A DNA stretch of 64,000 nt from JAXLQL01 sp046331625 (GCA_046331625.1 JAXLQL010000024.1:1-64000), one strand, 5' to 3'; positions 16,963 to 26,403 are shown, numbered from the stretch's first letter. Notes: generated from the sequence alone by a model not told the origin. Program-made: numbers and translations.

Positions 16963-18297
16963 TCACGAGCGCAGCCATGCGATCGCGGAGTCGGCCGTGG
17001 CCTTCATCCTCGCTTCCAAGCGCGAACGCATCTTGCGCAAATCCGTCGCATGCGCGGAATCGGCGGAAAGGTCGCGATCTTCGTGCGGATCGGCGGCGAG
17101 GTCAAACAACGCCTGCTTCCGCGATTCCCATAAGACATACTTGAGCGATCGCGTACGCACGGCCCGATACGGCTCCACAGCTTGCATGATGGCGAGGCCT
17201 TCGGGTCGCCCATCGTTCCAAGAGGCGAACGCGGCATCGCGCGAGAACCGGTGGCCCGCGAGCACGGAGCGCAGGCTGGTCCCGGCAAGCGCATGGGAAG
17301 GCTTGACGCCGGCGTAGTCCAGGAAAGTCGCCGGCAGATCCACCGAAGCGGCCATCGCGTCACTCCTGGCCGCCTTGTGCACCAAGCCGCCGCTCAAGAT
17401 CAAGGGAACGCGCACCGACGGCTCCCACGGGTGGACCTTCCCTTGCAATCCCTTCGCGCCGCACAGATAGCCGTTGTCGCCGAGGAACACCACCAGCGTG
17501 TTCGCCCACTGCCCCGTCTTCTCCACCGCATTGACCACGCGCCCCACTCCTTCATCCAGATGGCTGATGACGGCGTAGTAGGTTTCCCAGTCGAAGCCAC
17601 GGTCACCGCTGGCGGGCGGCTTCGGATGCGCAGGAGGCGCGAGTTCGCGATTGCGTCCGCGATAGGGCGCGAGGTACTTCTCACCCGCGTACCAGGGCGT
17701 GTGCGGCGCGTTATAGGTGAGCCACAGCAGGTACGGTTGGCGCGCGCTTTCGATTACATGCACCGCAGCGTCCGTGAGGAGATCGGTAATGTGACCCGGC
17801 ACCGTCGCGTCCCGCGCGTCCAATCCGGAGCGCAACTTCGGATCGCGATAGACACTCGCCCCTCCGCGCAGCCACAACGGCGCTTCGGTGAATCCGCATT
17901 CGCGCGGCATCGGATCGACGTGCCACTTTCCCACGAGCGAGGTCTGGTAGCCGGAGCGGCGCAACTGCTCCACGATGGTCTGGCCATGGAACGTTCGGAA
18001 TGCCGTGTGTCCGTTGCTATCGAGCCCGCTCTGGTACGACTCGAGTCCGCTCAGGAGCACGCCTCGACTCGGACAACACTGCGCACAGGAGATGGTGGCG
18101 TTCGAGAAGTTCACGCCGCGCGCCGCCAGGCGATCGAGCGCGGGAGTGTGGATGTTCGGATTGCCGGCGGCGCCCAGACATTGCCAATGATGGTCGTCTG
18201 AAACAATGAAGACGATGTTCGGACGGGGCCGTGCAGTTGCAGCCGCGAGTAAGGGAGTCCCCGCCAGGAACTCGCGCCGCGAAGGAACGACGTTCAT
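16963..18297 (-). CDS. sulfatase (formylglycine type), Tat-exported
   Basis: A 444-residue sulfatase. The leader SRREFLAGTPLLAAATA looks like a twin-arginine signal. The metal-binding start FIVSDDHHWQ is followed by the activation motif CCPSRGVLLSG (Cys-x-Pro-Ser-Arg), whose first cysteine would be converted to formylglycine. Later motifs are GKWHVDP, APHTPW, and LGDNGYLCGAKG with Asp-Asn for metal binding. The length is typical. The substrate, a sulfated glycan or sulfate ester, cannot be read. A formylglycine-generating enzyme is needed and is not in the window. A second sulfatase is at 26404. Confidence 0.92.
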   Translation of the reverse strand: MNVVPSRREFLAGTPLLAAATARPRPNIVFIVSDDHHWQCLGAAGNPNIHTPALDRLAARGVNFSNATISCAQCCPSRGVLLSGLESYQSGLDSNGHTAFRTFHGQTIVEQLRRSGYQTSLVGKWHVDPMPRECGFTEAPLWLRGGASVYRDPKLRSGLDARDATVPGHITDLLTDAAVHVIESARQPYLLWLTYNAPHTPWYAGEKYLAPYRGRNRELAPPAHPKPPASGDRGFDWETYYAVISHLDEGVGRVVNAVEKTGQWANTLVVFLGDNGYLCGAKGLQGKVHPWEPSVRVPLILSGGLVHKAARSDAMAASVDLPATFLDYAGVKPSHALAGTSLRSVLAGHRFSRDAAFASWNDGRPEGLAIMQAVEPYRAVRTRSLKYVLWESRKQALFDLAADPHEDRDLSADSAHATDLRKMRSRLEARMKATADSAIAWLRS

Positions 18298-18321
18298 GGC
18301 GGGGATTGTACCGCACGCGAC

Positions 18322-19392
18322 CTACCGCGCGAACGAAATCCCGAATCCCGTGGTGTACAGGAAATCGTCCTTCTTGCGGCCCGGCACTGGATTGCTCAGA
18401 TAGCGATTGCTGAGCGCGATGTTCCAGGTGAGCCACTTGAACACCTGCGTGGTGGCGCCGATGTCGGCGTTGTGGCGATAGACTCCGGTGTTCGAGAGGT
18501 TGTTGAACATGCGGAAGGCCTGGAAGAAATTCGTGCGCTTGTTCAGCTTGTAGTTGAAGTCATCGCCCCAATAAGCTTCGGCCGAGTTCCGCGCGAAAGC
18601 GGGCTTGGGCGCCGGATCGAACTTTTCGCGGTTCCACGCCGCACCACCCAGCAGGTCGAGACGGGCTCTCTCCGTTTTCCAGACGTGCGCACCGAGACCG
18701 CCGCCGAACACCGTCCGGAGGTCGAGGGCAAGGAATTTGTCATATTCCCAATCGTTGAACGCGTTCAGGAAAACCTTGGGATGGATGTTGCGATTGTAGC
18801 CCCACCCGCCGCGGACCGCCTGGGCCGTCTGGCGGTTCTTCTGGTCCACCGTGGCGCTGGCGCGGATCGCGTTGAAGTAGAGGGTGGCCTTGTCGGTATT
18901 CGTAACGCGGGCGGCGGTGAGCCCCGTGGTGAACGTACCCGTGCGCGCGTTGCCGCTGGTTCCTGCCCATCCGATAGTGGCTCCGCCAGCCCACACATCG
19001 AGGATGCCGGGATGCAACAGCCGCTCGTAGGCCTTTTGCTCGGCGTCATTGCGTAGCGCCACGATCTCGGCCGGCGCGACACTTTGCTTGTTATCCTTCA
19101 CCGCCACCTCCACTTTGTCGCCGGCGGTAGCGAGCGTGCCTTGCACGGTTTGGCCGCCGGGCAAGACCACGTTGAGCGGCTTCTCGGCAATCACGTTCGC
19201 GACTTCGGCCCACGGCAGTGTGACCGTACCGAAGTGGACGCTCTTGATCACGAGTTCCTTGGCGTCTTTCTTGACGATCTCACCCGAGACTTTGTCGCCG
19301 TTTTTCATGACGACTTGGTCGGCGGCGAGCACCGAAGTCAGCGCGAAGGCCAACAAGAAAGAATGCAGACAAGAATAGCGATTCAGCGGCAT
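18322..19392 (-). CDS. DUF481 outer-membrane beta-barrel protein
   Basis: A 356-residue protein. The signal peptide ends at SVLAAD. Residues ~25-115 form a beta domain with GDKVSGEIVKKDAKELVIKS, resembling the small SH3/Hfq-like front domain often joined to DUF481. Residues ~125-356 are a DUF481 barrel with alternating aromatic strands (TIGWAGTSGNARTGTF, LSNRYLSNPVP, LYTTGFGISFAR ending in an aromatic-Ala-Arg). It is probably a porin-like or salt-induced outer-membrane protein. It lies 24 bases from the sulfatase on the same strand, so co-expression is possible. Confidence 0.87.
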   Translation of the reverse strand: MPLNRYSCLHSFLLAFALTSVLAADQVVMKNGDKVSGEIVKKDAKELVIKSVHFGTVTLPWAEVANVIAEKPLNVVLPGGQTVQGTLATAGDKVEVAVKDNKQSVAPAEIVALRNDAEQKAYERLLHPGILDVWAGGATIGWAGTSGNARTGTFTTGLTAARVTNTDKATLYFNAIRASATVDQKNRQTAQAVRGGWGYNRNIHPKVFLNAFNDWEYDKFLALDLRTVFGGGLGAHVWKTERARLDLLGGAAWNREKFDPAPKPAFARNSAEAYWGDDFNYKLNKRTNFFQAFRMFNNLSNTGVYRHNADIGATTQVFKWLTWNIALSNRYLSNPVPGRKKDDFLYTTGFGISFAR

Positions 19393-19432
19393 TTAGCTCT
19401 CCAGGAACGTAGGGAATGAAAGCCAGGATGGA

Positions 19433-19936
19433 TCAGCGCAGGAGACGGCCTGCCAACAGAGCCAGCCCGAGCAACAGAAGGGACGCGGCAGCGTACAGAG
19501 GCCATCGGACGTGGCCCTCTTCGGACGGAACGATCGATGTGGCGGATGCGGCTTCCAACGATGACAGGAGCCCGGCTTCGTCTTCGAGCGCCACGGGTAT
19601 GATGCGAGGAATCGCCTCGGTCAGCAACGAATGAATGCTCCGCAGGGGAACACCGGAACTCAGTGCCACTCGCACCACCCGCTCGGAACCGAAGGCCTCG
19701 TCGAGTTGACGCGCCGTCAGACGCGGATTGGTCCGCAATTCGGCCTGCAACCGGGTGCACACCGCAGGCCAACCGCCACGCATCGATTGCGTGGATGCGA
19801 TCAGTGACCGTACCGCGCGCGCAGTCAGCGCAGTGCTCCCGGTGCCGGCGGCCTGTGTGATCGCCAACAGCACGGTGTCTGGGTCGATAGCGAGATCGCT
19901 CGCTGGAATCGGCATCGAGTATGCTAGGTTCGGCAC
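19433..19936 (-). CDS. hypothetical protein with C-terminal membrane anchor
   Basis: A 167-residue protein from a GTG at 19936 (an ATG at 19915 is possible). The body is alanine/leucine-rich and helical, with LTARQLDEAFGSERVVRVALSSG and a run near IPRIIPVALEDEAG. The last ~25 residues are a single membrane helix ending in arginines (WPLYAAASLLLLGLALLAGRLLR). It loosely resembles DUF937-type proteins but the match is weak. No function is proposed. Confidence 0.6.
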   Translation of the reverse strand: MPNLAYSMPIPASDLAIDPDTVLLAITQAAGTGSTALTARAVRSLIASTQSMRGGWPAVCTRLQAELRTNPRLTARQLDEAFGSERVVRVALSSGVPLRSIHSLLTEAIPRIIPVALEDEAGLLSSLEAASATSIVPSEEGHVRWPLYAAASLLLLGLALLAGRLLR

Positions 19937-20490
19937 GGTGATTTGGCAGCCAACCGGTCGGCAGCAGATTCACTGACTACCTCTAAGAAGAGTAGCGCAA
20001 AACACAAAAAACGCAACGACATTAATTAACTTCAATGTTCGATTGGGCAGCCCGCTATAGTAGCATCAGGACTCTCACTACTTGTAGAATTCAGGCCCCC
20101 GGGTAGGTTTGCGCCGGATTCCCCCGGTCTAACGCTGATGGAGCCAAGAACGTCGGGGTCGTTCCCGCTACCTTATTTAGCCAGCGAGCTCGCCACTCGC
20201 GCGGCGAGGCGAGCCAAGGACAACTGCCGGTTTCGTGCTGCGATCGCTCCCCTCTGGCAGCCACGTGGCGCCTGTGGGTCGATGCGTGGCCCGAACCGCG
20301 GTGTCCATCTTGTTGACATTTTGGCCACCATGCCGTAGCCGCGATATTGTGGCCACTGTGGCGATCCGGGAGCAGGTCCCGGCCAGGTAGCGCCAGCCGC
20401 GCCGCAGCCGCTTGGTCGAGCGAGTCAATGATCGGCCCTTCGCCGGGATCTGCCGGCGCTGTGTAGCCGATTCGGCACATTCCCGGCGAT
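19937..20490 (+). other. gene-poor gap with possible mobile-element relics
   Basis: About 550 bases without a convincing gene. The first part (19980-20090) is AT-richer than the surroundings. Short frames exist on both strands, but none has a ribosome site or a recognisable motif. The only structure I see is a pair of imperfect direct repeats at 20315-20360, listed separately. Confidence 0.5.
20315..20360 (+). repeat. two imperfect 18-bp direct repeats, IS21-end-like
   Basis: GACATTTTGGCCACCATG at 20315-20332 and GATATTGTGGCCACTGTG at 20343-20360 match at 14 of 18 positions, 28 bases apart. A TTGTTGACATTTTGGCCACC-type sequence repeated near an end resembles the multiple terminal repeats of IS21-family elements (recalled pattern, not checked). 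No transposase is present, so this would be a relic. Confidence 0.4.
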
Positions 20491-22074
20491 CTACATGCCC
20501 CAGATGGTAACTGACTTACCATCCGGCGTAGACCCCGGTCGCCGGTAGACCTTCTCGTCCCAACTGATTTCTTTCCGCGGATCGAAGATCACCAGATGCG
20601 CGTTGTCGCAGCCGGTCTTGTCCATGTAGCCGGCAATCTGCACCAGCCCCGACTCCGCTGTCTTCTCGAGCGACTTCCGCAGCACCTTCGTTTCGATCAC
20701 GAATCGCTGCGCTGCCCACTTCACCAACAAGTCCGTGCGATGCAGCCCCAATGCGTACTCGCGGTCGATGGATCCGCCGCCGTTGACGATCCGCTGCAGG
20801 AAGGCCTGCAGGATCAAATGCGGTCCGGCTTCTTTGTACTCGTAGCGTCCCAGCCAGCTCTCGGAGTTCTCGCGGTAGAACTGCTGGAAGTTCTCGAGCA
20901 TTTTGTTCATGTCGAGCCGTCCGTCTGGCAGCACATACCAGGCTTGCCGCTCCCGCGTGAGAAACGCATCCTGCATCATGTGATTCAGCTCGCGCGGAAT
21001 CACTTCTTTGTAGATGCCGTTGGAGATCTCGAGACCATTGGGTCCGCGCCGGATCAGCCCCAGGTCGATGACGTAGCGAACATGATCGCTGTTGACGAGT
21101 TCGAGTCCGGTTTCGTCCTCCGCAGCAACAATGGGCTCAATCACGGCGCGCACGCGTTCTTCTTTCAGCTTGTCCGTCAACTGATCCAGATGCGTCACGC
21201 GCTTCAGGATGAGATTCTCTTTTGCCTGCTCGATCAGGGCCGCGGTAACCGGTTTCGATCGATCGGTCTCCAGGCGGAAGCAGGCTTGATCCGCCAGCGC
21301 ATTCACGAGCCATGGCTGACCCTGAGTGTAGGTCCAAACGAGATCGTAGACTGGCTCCTCGAAGCGCTGCCCGGTTTCCGCGGTGTGTTGCTCGTAGAGC
21401 TTGCGGACGTCGGCGGGCGTGAAGTCGCCGATGCGGAGCGATTCGGCCTTTACGTTGAACGCGCTGCCTCCGGTGATCACCTCCCTGGTCCCATGGATCC
21501 GGTAATCTTGCAGGTCGCGGACCCCGCACAACACTATGCTCTGGGGGAAACCTTGCGGACGGTCGGCGTATCCGGCCCGCAGTTGGCGCAGTACGGAGAT
21601 GAGACTGTCGCCCACCAGCGCGTCGATCTCATCGATCAAGAGCACGATCGGCTTTTCCGAGTGAGCGCACCAACGCGTTAGCATGAGCCGCAGCGCATCT
21701 GTGCCGTTGCCGCGGCGCACTACTTCATCAAAGATCTGGTCCGGGTAGGGATCCGCCAGATATCTGAGCGCTCGATCGGCAATCACCGACAGGATCGTGC
21801 GCATTGCACCCGCGGTGTCATCCCGATTTGCTTGCGCGCCTTCGATGTTGATGTAGAGCGCTTTGTAGCGGCCTGTTTCATTGATCGCAACCATCAGCGC
21901 CAGCAGCGCCGAAGTCTTACCCGTCTGCCTCGGGGCGTGCATGATGAAGTAGCGTTGCGCATCCATCAGGCCTAGGATCTCGCGCTGATCAACGCGCTCG
22001 AGTGGCGGGAGAAAGTAATGAATGTCGGGCTTGACTGGCCCTTCGGTGCAGAAACGCTTCACTTCGCCTCCCAT
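20491..22074 (-). CDS. AAA ATPase with C-terminal PD-(D/E)XK nuclease-like domain
   Basis: A 527-residue cytoplasmic protein. The Walker A is unusual but clear (HAPRQTGKTSAL, ~residues 50-60). The Walker B is VLLIDEIDALVGDS at ~145, and a sensor-like SIVLCGVRD follows. The middle part has winged-helix character. The C-terminus carries a nuclease-like core (RTDLLVKW, FVIETKVLRKS, GLVQIAGYMDKTG), i.e. Asp then Glu-x-Lys then Gln. This build matches the AAA-ATPase-like/PDDEXK_9 group, found in many copies in some genomes and suspected to act in defence or mobile-element control; the role is not proven. It is divergent from the glycosyltransferase cluster and borders IS-like repeats. Confidence 0.85.
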   Translation of the reverse strand: MGGEVKRFCTEGPVKPDIHYFLPPLERVDQREILGLMDAQRYFIMHAPRQTGKTSALLALMVAINETGRYKALYINIEGAQANRDDTAGAMRTILSVIADRALRYLADPYPDQIFDEVVRRGNGTDALRLMLTRWCAHSEKPIVLLIDEIDALVGDSLISVLRQLRAGYADRPQGFPQSIVLCGVRDLQDYRIHGTREVITGGSAFNVKAESLRIGDFTPADVRKLYEQHTAETGQRFEEPVYDLVWTYTQGQPWLVNALADQACFRLETDRSKPVTAALIEQAKENLILKRVTHLDQLTDKLKEERVRAVIEPIVAAEDETGLELVNSDHVRYVIDLGLIRRGPNGLEISNGIYKEVIPRELNHMMQDAFLTRERQAWYVLPDGRLDMNKMLENFQQFYRENSESWLGRYEYKEAGPHLILQAFLQRIVNGGGSIDREYALGLHRTDLLVKWAAQRFVIETKVLRKSLEKTAESGLVQIAGYMDKTGCDNAHLVIFDPRKEISWDEKVYRRPGSTPDGKSVTIWGM

Positions 22075-22112
22075 GGTAGCGGGTTGCTCGGACGGCGGCT
22101 ACAATATCTTGT

Positions 22113-22808
22113 TTGTACAAGGGCCAGAAGATCACCGTCATCATCCCCTGCCTCAATGAAGAACAGGGGATCGAGCGGGTGCTCAGGCGGATCCCCGATT
22201 TCGTCGACCAAGTCATCGTTGTCGACAACGGATCCACTGACCGGACCTCGGATGTCGCCCAATCGCTCGGCGCACACGTGGTCCGGGAAGACGTGCGCGG
22301 TTACGGCCGAGCTTACAAGACCGGATTCCGCCAAGCCACTGGCGACATCCTCATCACGCTCGATGGCGACCACAGCTATCCGCCTGACGCCATCTCGTAT
22401 CTGCTGGAAGCGTTCCTGCACCTCGAGTGCGACTTCCTCAACGCCTCGCGCTTCCCGGTGGAAGACCGCCGCGCCATGAGCTTCAAGCACAAGTTCGGAA
22501 ACTGGGTGCTCTCGTTCGCCATGTCCCTGCTGTTCTTCAGGTGGGTGCGCGATTCGCAGTCCGGCATGTGGGTCTTTCGCCGATCCATCCTGCGCGACAT
22601 GGTGCTCGAGTCCGATGGCATGGCTTTCTCCGAAGAGATCAAGATCGAAGCGCTCCGCAATCGCGTCAGCTTCCGTGAGATCTCCATCCAATACTCGTCG
22701 CGCCTGGGCGAGATCAAGCTCAATCCCTGGCGAGACGGCTTCAACAACCTGTGGTTCCTGTTGCGGAAGCGCTTCGCGCCCGGCACGGCGCGCTTTGGCG
22801 GCGCGTGA
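22113..22808 (+). CDS. family 2 glycosyltransferase (dolichol-phosphate-mannose synthase-like)
   Basis: A 231-residue enzyme from a TTG at 22113. The GT-A fold is plain: TVIIPCLNEEQGIERVL, then VIVVDNGSTDRTSD, then TGDILITLDGDHSYPPD with the metal-binding Asp-x-Asp. No C-terminal membrane helix is seen, unlike many relatives. Its stop overlaps the GTG of the next glycosyltransferase, so the cluster is translationally coupled. It is the first of four sugar transferases that together probably build a surface polysaccharide. Confidence 0.9.
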   Translation: MYKGQKITVIIPCLNEEQGIERVLRRIPDFVDQVIVVDNGSTDRTSDVAQSLGAHVVREDVRGYGRAYKTGFRQATGDILITLDGDHSYPPDAISYLLEAFLHLECDFLNASRFPVEDRRAMSFKHKFGNWVLSFAMSLLFFRWVRDSQSGMWVFRRSILRDMVLESDGMAFSEEIKIEALRNRVSFREISIQYSSRLGEIKLNPWRDGFNNLWFLLRKRFAPGTARFGGA

Positions 22809-23740
22809 CCACGGCAGCCATCATCGTCACCTACGAGTCCGCCGCTGTGGTGGGACGATGCCTCGACTCTCTGCGTGGCCGCGTGGACGAAGTATGGGTG
22901 GTGGACAACTCGCCATCCGACTCCACCGCCCAAGTTGTGGCGGGCTATCCCGAGGCGAAGCTCCTCCGCCACCCGGAAAATCTTGGCTTCGCCGGCGCCG
23001 TGAATGCTGGGGTCAGGACCTGCTCGGCGGACCTGATTCTGCTCCTGAACCCAGACGCGGCCTTGCTCACGTCCCTGGATCCGCTCGCCGCCGCCTGCTC
23101 CAGTCCCCGCACCGGCGCTGCCGCCGGAATGTTGGTTGACGCACGCGATACCCCCCAAACGGGGTTCTCGGTCCGACACTTTCCGACACCCTTTTCCCTG
23201 ATCTTCGAGTGCCTTGGCCTGAACCGGATCTGGCCATCGAACCCCGTGAACCGATACTGGCGCGCCCTCGACCTAGACCTGACCGTACCCCAGGAGGTAG
23301 ACCAACCCGCCGGAGCCCTGCTCCTGTTCCGCCGCGATGCCTGGGAACGAGTAGGCGGCTTCGATGAGAGGTTCTACCCCCTTTGGTTCGAGGATGTAGA
23401 TTTTCTAAGTCGTTTACGGCTGGCTGGTTACGCGGTTAGATGGGAACCTTCGGTCCGGGCAGCCCATGACGGAGGTCATTCCCTGGGGGGACTGACGTCA
23501 GGGATCAGACAGGAGTATTGGTATGGTAACCTCTTAAGGTACGCCGCCAAGCACTTTGGTCCTCTGGGTTTGAGGGCAACGGCGGTAGCGGTTCTGGTAG
23601 GTGTCGTAGCCCGGAACCTGGTGACGGGGAACCTCGGAAGCTTTCGTCCAGGTCAACCTTTATACAGGGTGTTTAGGCTAGTGATGCGGGTGATGTGGAA
23701 AGGCTCGCGCGGCGCTGATCGGGGCTCGGCGGAGAAGTAG
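22805..23740 (+). CDS. family 2 glycosyltransferase (rhamnosyltransferase-like)
   Basis: A 311-residue enzyme from a GTG at 22805 that overlaps the previous stop. It has AAIIVTYESAAVVGRCLDSL, VVDNSPSDST, GFAGAVNAGV and LLLNPDAAL with a DxD-like site, then the GGFDERFYPLWFEDVDFLSRL acceptor motif typical of GT2 rhamnosyltransferases. From about 23390 codon use changes: TTA, CTA, AGA and AGG codons appear that are rare in the neighbours. The C-terminus has a membrane-leaning helix (ATAVAVLVGVVARNL). The acceptor is unknown. Confidence 0.9.
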   Translation: MTTAAIIVTYESAAVVGRCLDSLRGRVDEVWVVDNSPSDSTAQVVAGYPEAKLLRHPENLGFAGAVNAGVRTCSADLILLLNPDAALLTSLDPLAAACSSPRTGAAAGMLVDARDTPQTGFSVRHFPTPFSLIFECLGLNRIWPSNPVNRYWRALDLDLTVPQEVDQPAGALLLFRRDAWERVGGFDERFYPLWFEDVDFLSRLRLAGYAVRWEPSVRAAHDGGHSLGGLTSGIRQEYWYGNLLRYAAKHFGPLGLRATAVAVLVGVVARNLVTGNLGSFRPGQPLYRVFRLVMRVMWKGSRGADRGSAEK

Positions 23741-23766
23741 AAAAAAACAAAACAAGACCTCAGTGC

Positions 23767-24834
23767 ATGGCTTCTAACGGGCTCGTATCGGTCACGGTTG
23801 TAACCTACAACAGCGGACGCTTCATCCGGCGCTGCCTCGAATCGGTGCTCGATCAGGACTATCCTGACCTCGAGATCGTCGTCATCGACAATGCCTCCAC
23901 CGATGGCACGCCTGACATCCTGGAGCACTTCGAACACCGCTGCCGCATCGTCTACAACCAGGAGAACTCGGGCTTCGCCGCGGCCCAAAATCAAGCCATC
24001 GCGCTCTCGCGTGGCGAGTGGGTGTTGACGCTGAACCCGGACGTTCTCTTGCTCAAGAATTTCGTCTCGGAACTGGTGGCAGCCGGGCAGCTCGATCGCA
24101 AGGTCGGCACAGTCTGCGGCAAGCTGCTTACGCTGAAGTCGAACTTCGAAATCCCTGACGAGGACCGCGTTGATTCCACTGGCATCTTCTTCAACCCGAT
24201 GTTGCGCCACCTCGATCGCGGCAGCCTCGAGGTGGATAATGGCCACTACCGGAGCCACGAATACGTCTTCGGCGCCACGGCCGCGGCCGCGCTCTACCGC
24301 CGCAAGATGATCGAAGACATTGCCATCGACGGCGAGTTCTTCGACCCCGACTTCTTCGTCTACCGCGAAGACGCCGATGTGGCCTGGCGTGCGCAGTTGC
24401 TCGGGTGGAAGTGCCTCTACACGCCACTGGCGCTCGGCTACCATGTGCGCAGTGTGGTTCCCGGCAAGCGCCGCGCGCTGCCCGCCGAGATCAACATGCA
24501 CTCGGTGAAGAACCGCTTCTTGATGCGGATCAAGAACATCACGCCGCGCGTGTATCGCAAGAACTTCTTCTCCATCACGTTGCGTGACTTCGTGGTGCTG
24601 GGTTGTTGCGTGCTGCGCGAGCGATCGTCACTGAAGGCGTTCTCGTATCTGGCCACCCACTGGCGTGGAGCGATGGAAAAGCGGCGCAAGATCATGGCCC
24701 GGCGCCGGGTCGACGATGCCTACATCGAGCAGTGGTTCGCCTATGAGCCGGTGAGTTTCCCCGGGCCGAAGCTGACGGGCAAGACCAAGCTCAGCCAACT
24801 GCCCGTGCGCCCGGTGGGATCGTCCCGCCGCTAG
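23767..24834 (+). CDS. family 2 glycosyltransferase
   Basis: A 355-residue enzyme with SVTVVTYNSGRFIRRCLESVLDQ, VVIDNASTDGTPDIL, NSGFAAAQNQAI and WVLTLNPDVLL, followed by the acceptor motif GEFFDPDFFVYREDADVAWRA. The C-terminal ~90 residues are basic (RRKIMARRRVDDAYIEQWF), suggesting membrane contact. The ATG at 23767 is preceded by a short A-rich spacer of 26 bases from the previous gene. It belongs to the polysaccharide cluster. Confidence 0.92.
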   Translation: MASNGLVSVTVVTYNSGRFIRRCLESVLDQDYPDLEIVVIDNASTDGTPDILEHFEHRCRIVYNQENSGFAAAQNQAIALSRGEWVLTLNPDVLLLKNFVSELVAAGQLDRKVGTVCGKLLTLKSNFEIPDEDRVDSTGIFFNPMLRHLDRGSLEVDNGHYRSHEYVFGATAAAALYRRKMIEDIAIDGEFFDPDFFVYREDADVAWRAQLLGWKCLYTPLALGYHVRSVVPGKRRALPAEINMHSVKNRFLMRIKNITPRVYRKNFFSITLRDFVVLGCCVLRERSSLKAFSYLATHWRGAMEKRRKIMARRRVDDAYIEQWFAYEPVSFPGPKLTGKTKLSQLPVRPVGSSRR

Positions 24835-24840
24835 CGGCCG

Positions 24841-25917
24841 ATGCGTATCGCCATCGTCGGCACCCGGGGCATTCCGGCGCGCTACGGTGGCTTTGAGACA
24901 TTCGCCGAAGAACTCGCCACGCGTCTGGTGGCGCGTGGCCACTCAGTTACCGTCTACTGCCGGCAGCGACGCGACGAGCCGCGATATCGCGGCGTTGACT
25001 TGGTGACGCTGCCGACGATCCGCCACAAGTATCTCGACACGGTGGCGCACACGTTTGTCTCGACGCTTCACCTGTTGTTCCACCGGCCTGACGTTGCTCT
25101 CTACTGCAACGCAGCCAACGCGATCTTCACATGGATGCCGCGGATGGCGGGCGTTCCTGTGGCGCTCAATGTCGATGGGCTCGAGCGCAATCGAAAGAAG
25201 TGGAACGTGCTTGGGCGCGCGTGGTATCGCCTGGGAGAGTGGCTCTCCACCTTCTGCCCAAATGAAGTGGTGAGTGACGCCGAGAACATCGCCGCCTACT
25301 ATCGCGAGCGCTACGGGAAGGCGTCGACCTTCATTCCGTATGGCGCAGACACCGCCAAGGCCGAGGGCACGGCCACGCTCGCCCAACTCGGGCTCGAACC
25401 CGGCCGATACTTCCTCTACGTCAGCCGCATGGAGCCGGAGAACAACGCGCTCCTGGTGCGCCAAGCGTTCGAGCAGGTGGAATCGGACATGAAGCTGGCG
25501 CTCATCGGAGACGCGCCCTACGCTGCCGAATACATCCGCTCTGTGCGCGAGACCACCGATCCGCGCATCGTGATGCCGGGCGCCATCTACGGCGAGGGCT
25601 ATCGCGAATTGACGTCGCACTCGTTCGCCTATATTCAGGCCACCGAAGTCGGTGGCACCCATCCGGCGCTGATCGAGTCTATGGGACGCGGGGCCTTGAC
25701 GCTCTACCTCGACACTCCCGAGAACGCCGAAGTGGCGGGTGGAGCCGCGGTGGCGTTCACCCATGACAACTTGGCGGAGAAGCTCCGCGAGGTGCTGGCG
25801 ATGACCGAAGACGAGCGACAAGACTTGCGCCGCCGCGCCACCGCGCGTGTGGCCGAGCGCTACGGGTGGGCGTCCGTCACGGACGCTTACGAGCGTCTGT
25901 TCCAGAAGATGAAGTGA
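24841..25917 (+). CDS. DUF1972/GT4-type glycosyltransferase
   Basis: A 358-residue GT-B enzyme. It starts MRIAIVGTRGIPARYGGFETF, the hallmark of DUF1972 rhamnosyltransferases, and later carries NVDGLERNRKKW, FLYVSRMEPENN and the GT4 donor-site pattern GGTHPALIESMGRGAL with the Glu-x7-Glu-like arrangement weakly kept. It follows the previous gene by six bases and closes the four-gene cluster. The 3' end overlaps the convergent receiver gene by 41 bases. Confidence 0.92.
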   Translation: MRIAIVGTRGIPARYGGFETFAEELATRLVARGHSVTVYCRQRRDEPRYRGVDLVTLPTIRHKYLDTVAHTFVSTLHLLFHRPDVALYCNAANAIFTWMPRMAGVPVALNVDGLERNRKKWNVLGRAWYRLGEWLSTFCPNEVVSDAENIAAYYRERYGKASTFIPYGADTAKAEGTATLAQLGLEPGRYFLYVSRMEPENNALLVRQAFEQVESDMKLALIGDAPYAAEYIRSVRETTDPRIVMPGAIYGEGYRELTSHSFAYIQATEVGGTHPALIESMGRGALTLYLDTPENAEVAGGAAVAFTHDNLAEKLREVLAMTEDERQDLRRRATARVAERYGWASVTDAYERLFQKMK

Positions 25918-26371
25918 CGGACCTTCGGCTCTTGCGGATCGAGAAGTGATGCAAGATCCGCCGTAGGTGCCGAATGTTGTAAGGTTTCGAAAGGCAGTCT
26001 TCCATGCCCGAGATGCGGCACTGATGGCGCTGCTCGACGGTGGCGGTGGCCGATACGCCGATGATCGGAATTCGCCGGATGGCGCCCTTCTCGTAGGCAC
26101 GGACTTGGGCCGTAGTCTCGGCGCCATTCAGCCCGGGCATGTGGTAATCCATCACTACAAGATCGAATCCGTGTTCCGCGCCTGCGCATAGACACTCGAT
26201 GGCTTCCTCTCCGCTGGCTGCGATCGCAACCGAGCACCCTTCGCTTTCGAGCAAGTGCTTGCCGACTCGTTGGTTCACCACGCTATCCTCAACCAACAAC
26301 ACGTGGAGACCGGCTCCCGAACCGCCTTGTGGGATGTCAGCTGCGCCGGAGATTTCAATCATGCTGAACAT
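25877..26371 (-). CDS. stand-alone receiver (CheY-like) response regulator
   Basis: A 164-residue protein (ATG at 26371; a second ATG at 26362). Residues ~22-145 are a receiver domain: HVLLVEDSVVNQRVG with the acidic pair, the phospho-acceptor aspartate in LVVMDYHMPGLNG, the threonine/serine in IIGVSATAT, and the lysine in CLSKPYN. This pattern is that of receiver domains of hybrid kinases. The basic tail (IRKSRRSVTSSSG) is not an output domain. The partner kinase is not in the window. Confidence 0.88.
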   Translation of the reverse strand: MFSMIEISGAADIPQGGSGAGLHVLLVEDSVVNQRVGKHLLESEGCSVAIAASGEEAIECLCAGAEHGFDLVVMDYHMPGLNGAETTAQVRAYEKGAIRRIPIIGVSATATVEQRHQCRISGMEDCLSKPYNIRHLRRILHHFSIRKSRRSVTSSSGTDARKRP

Positions 26372-26403
26372 ATCGTCACGGCAGCGTATGGTCTACTGGG
26401 GAA

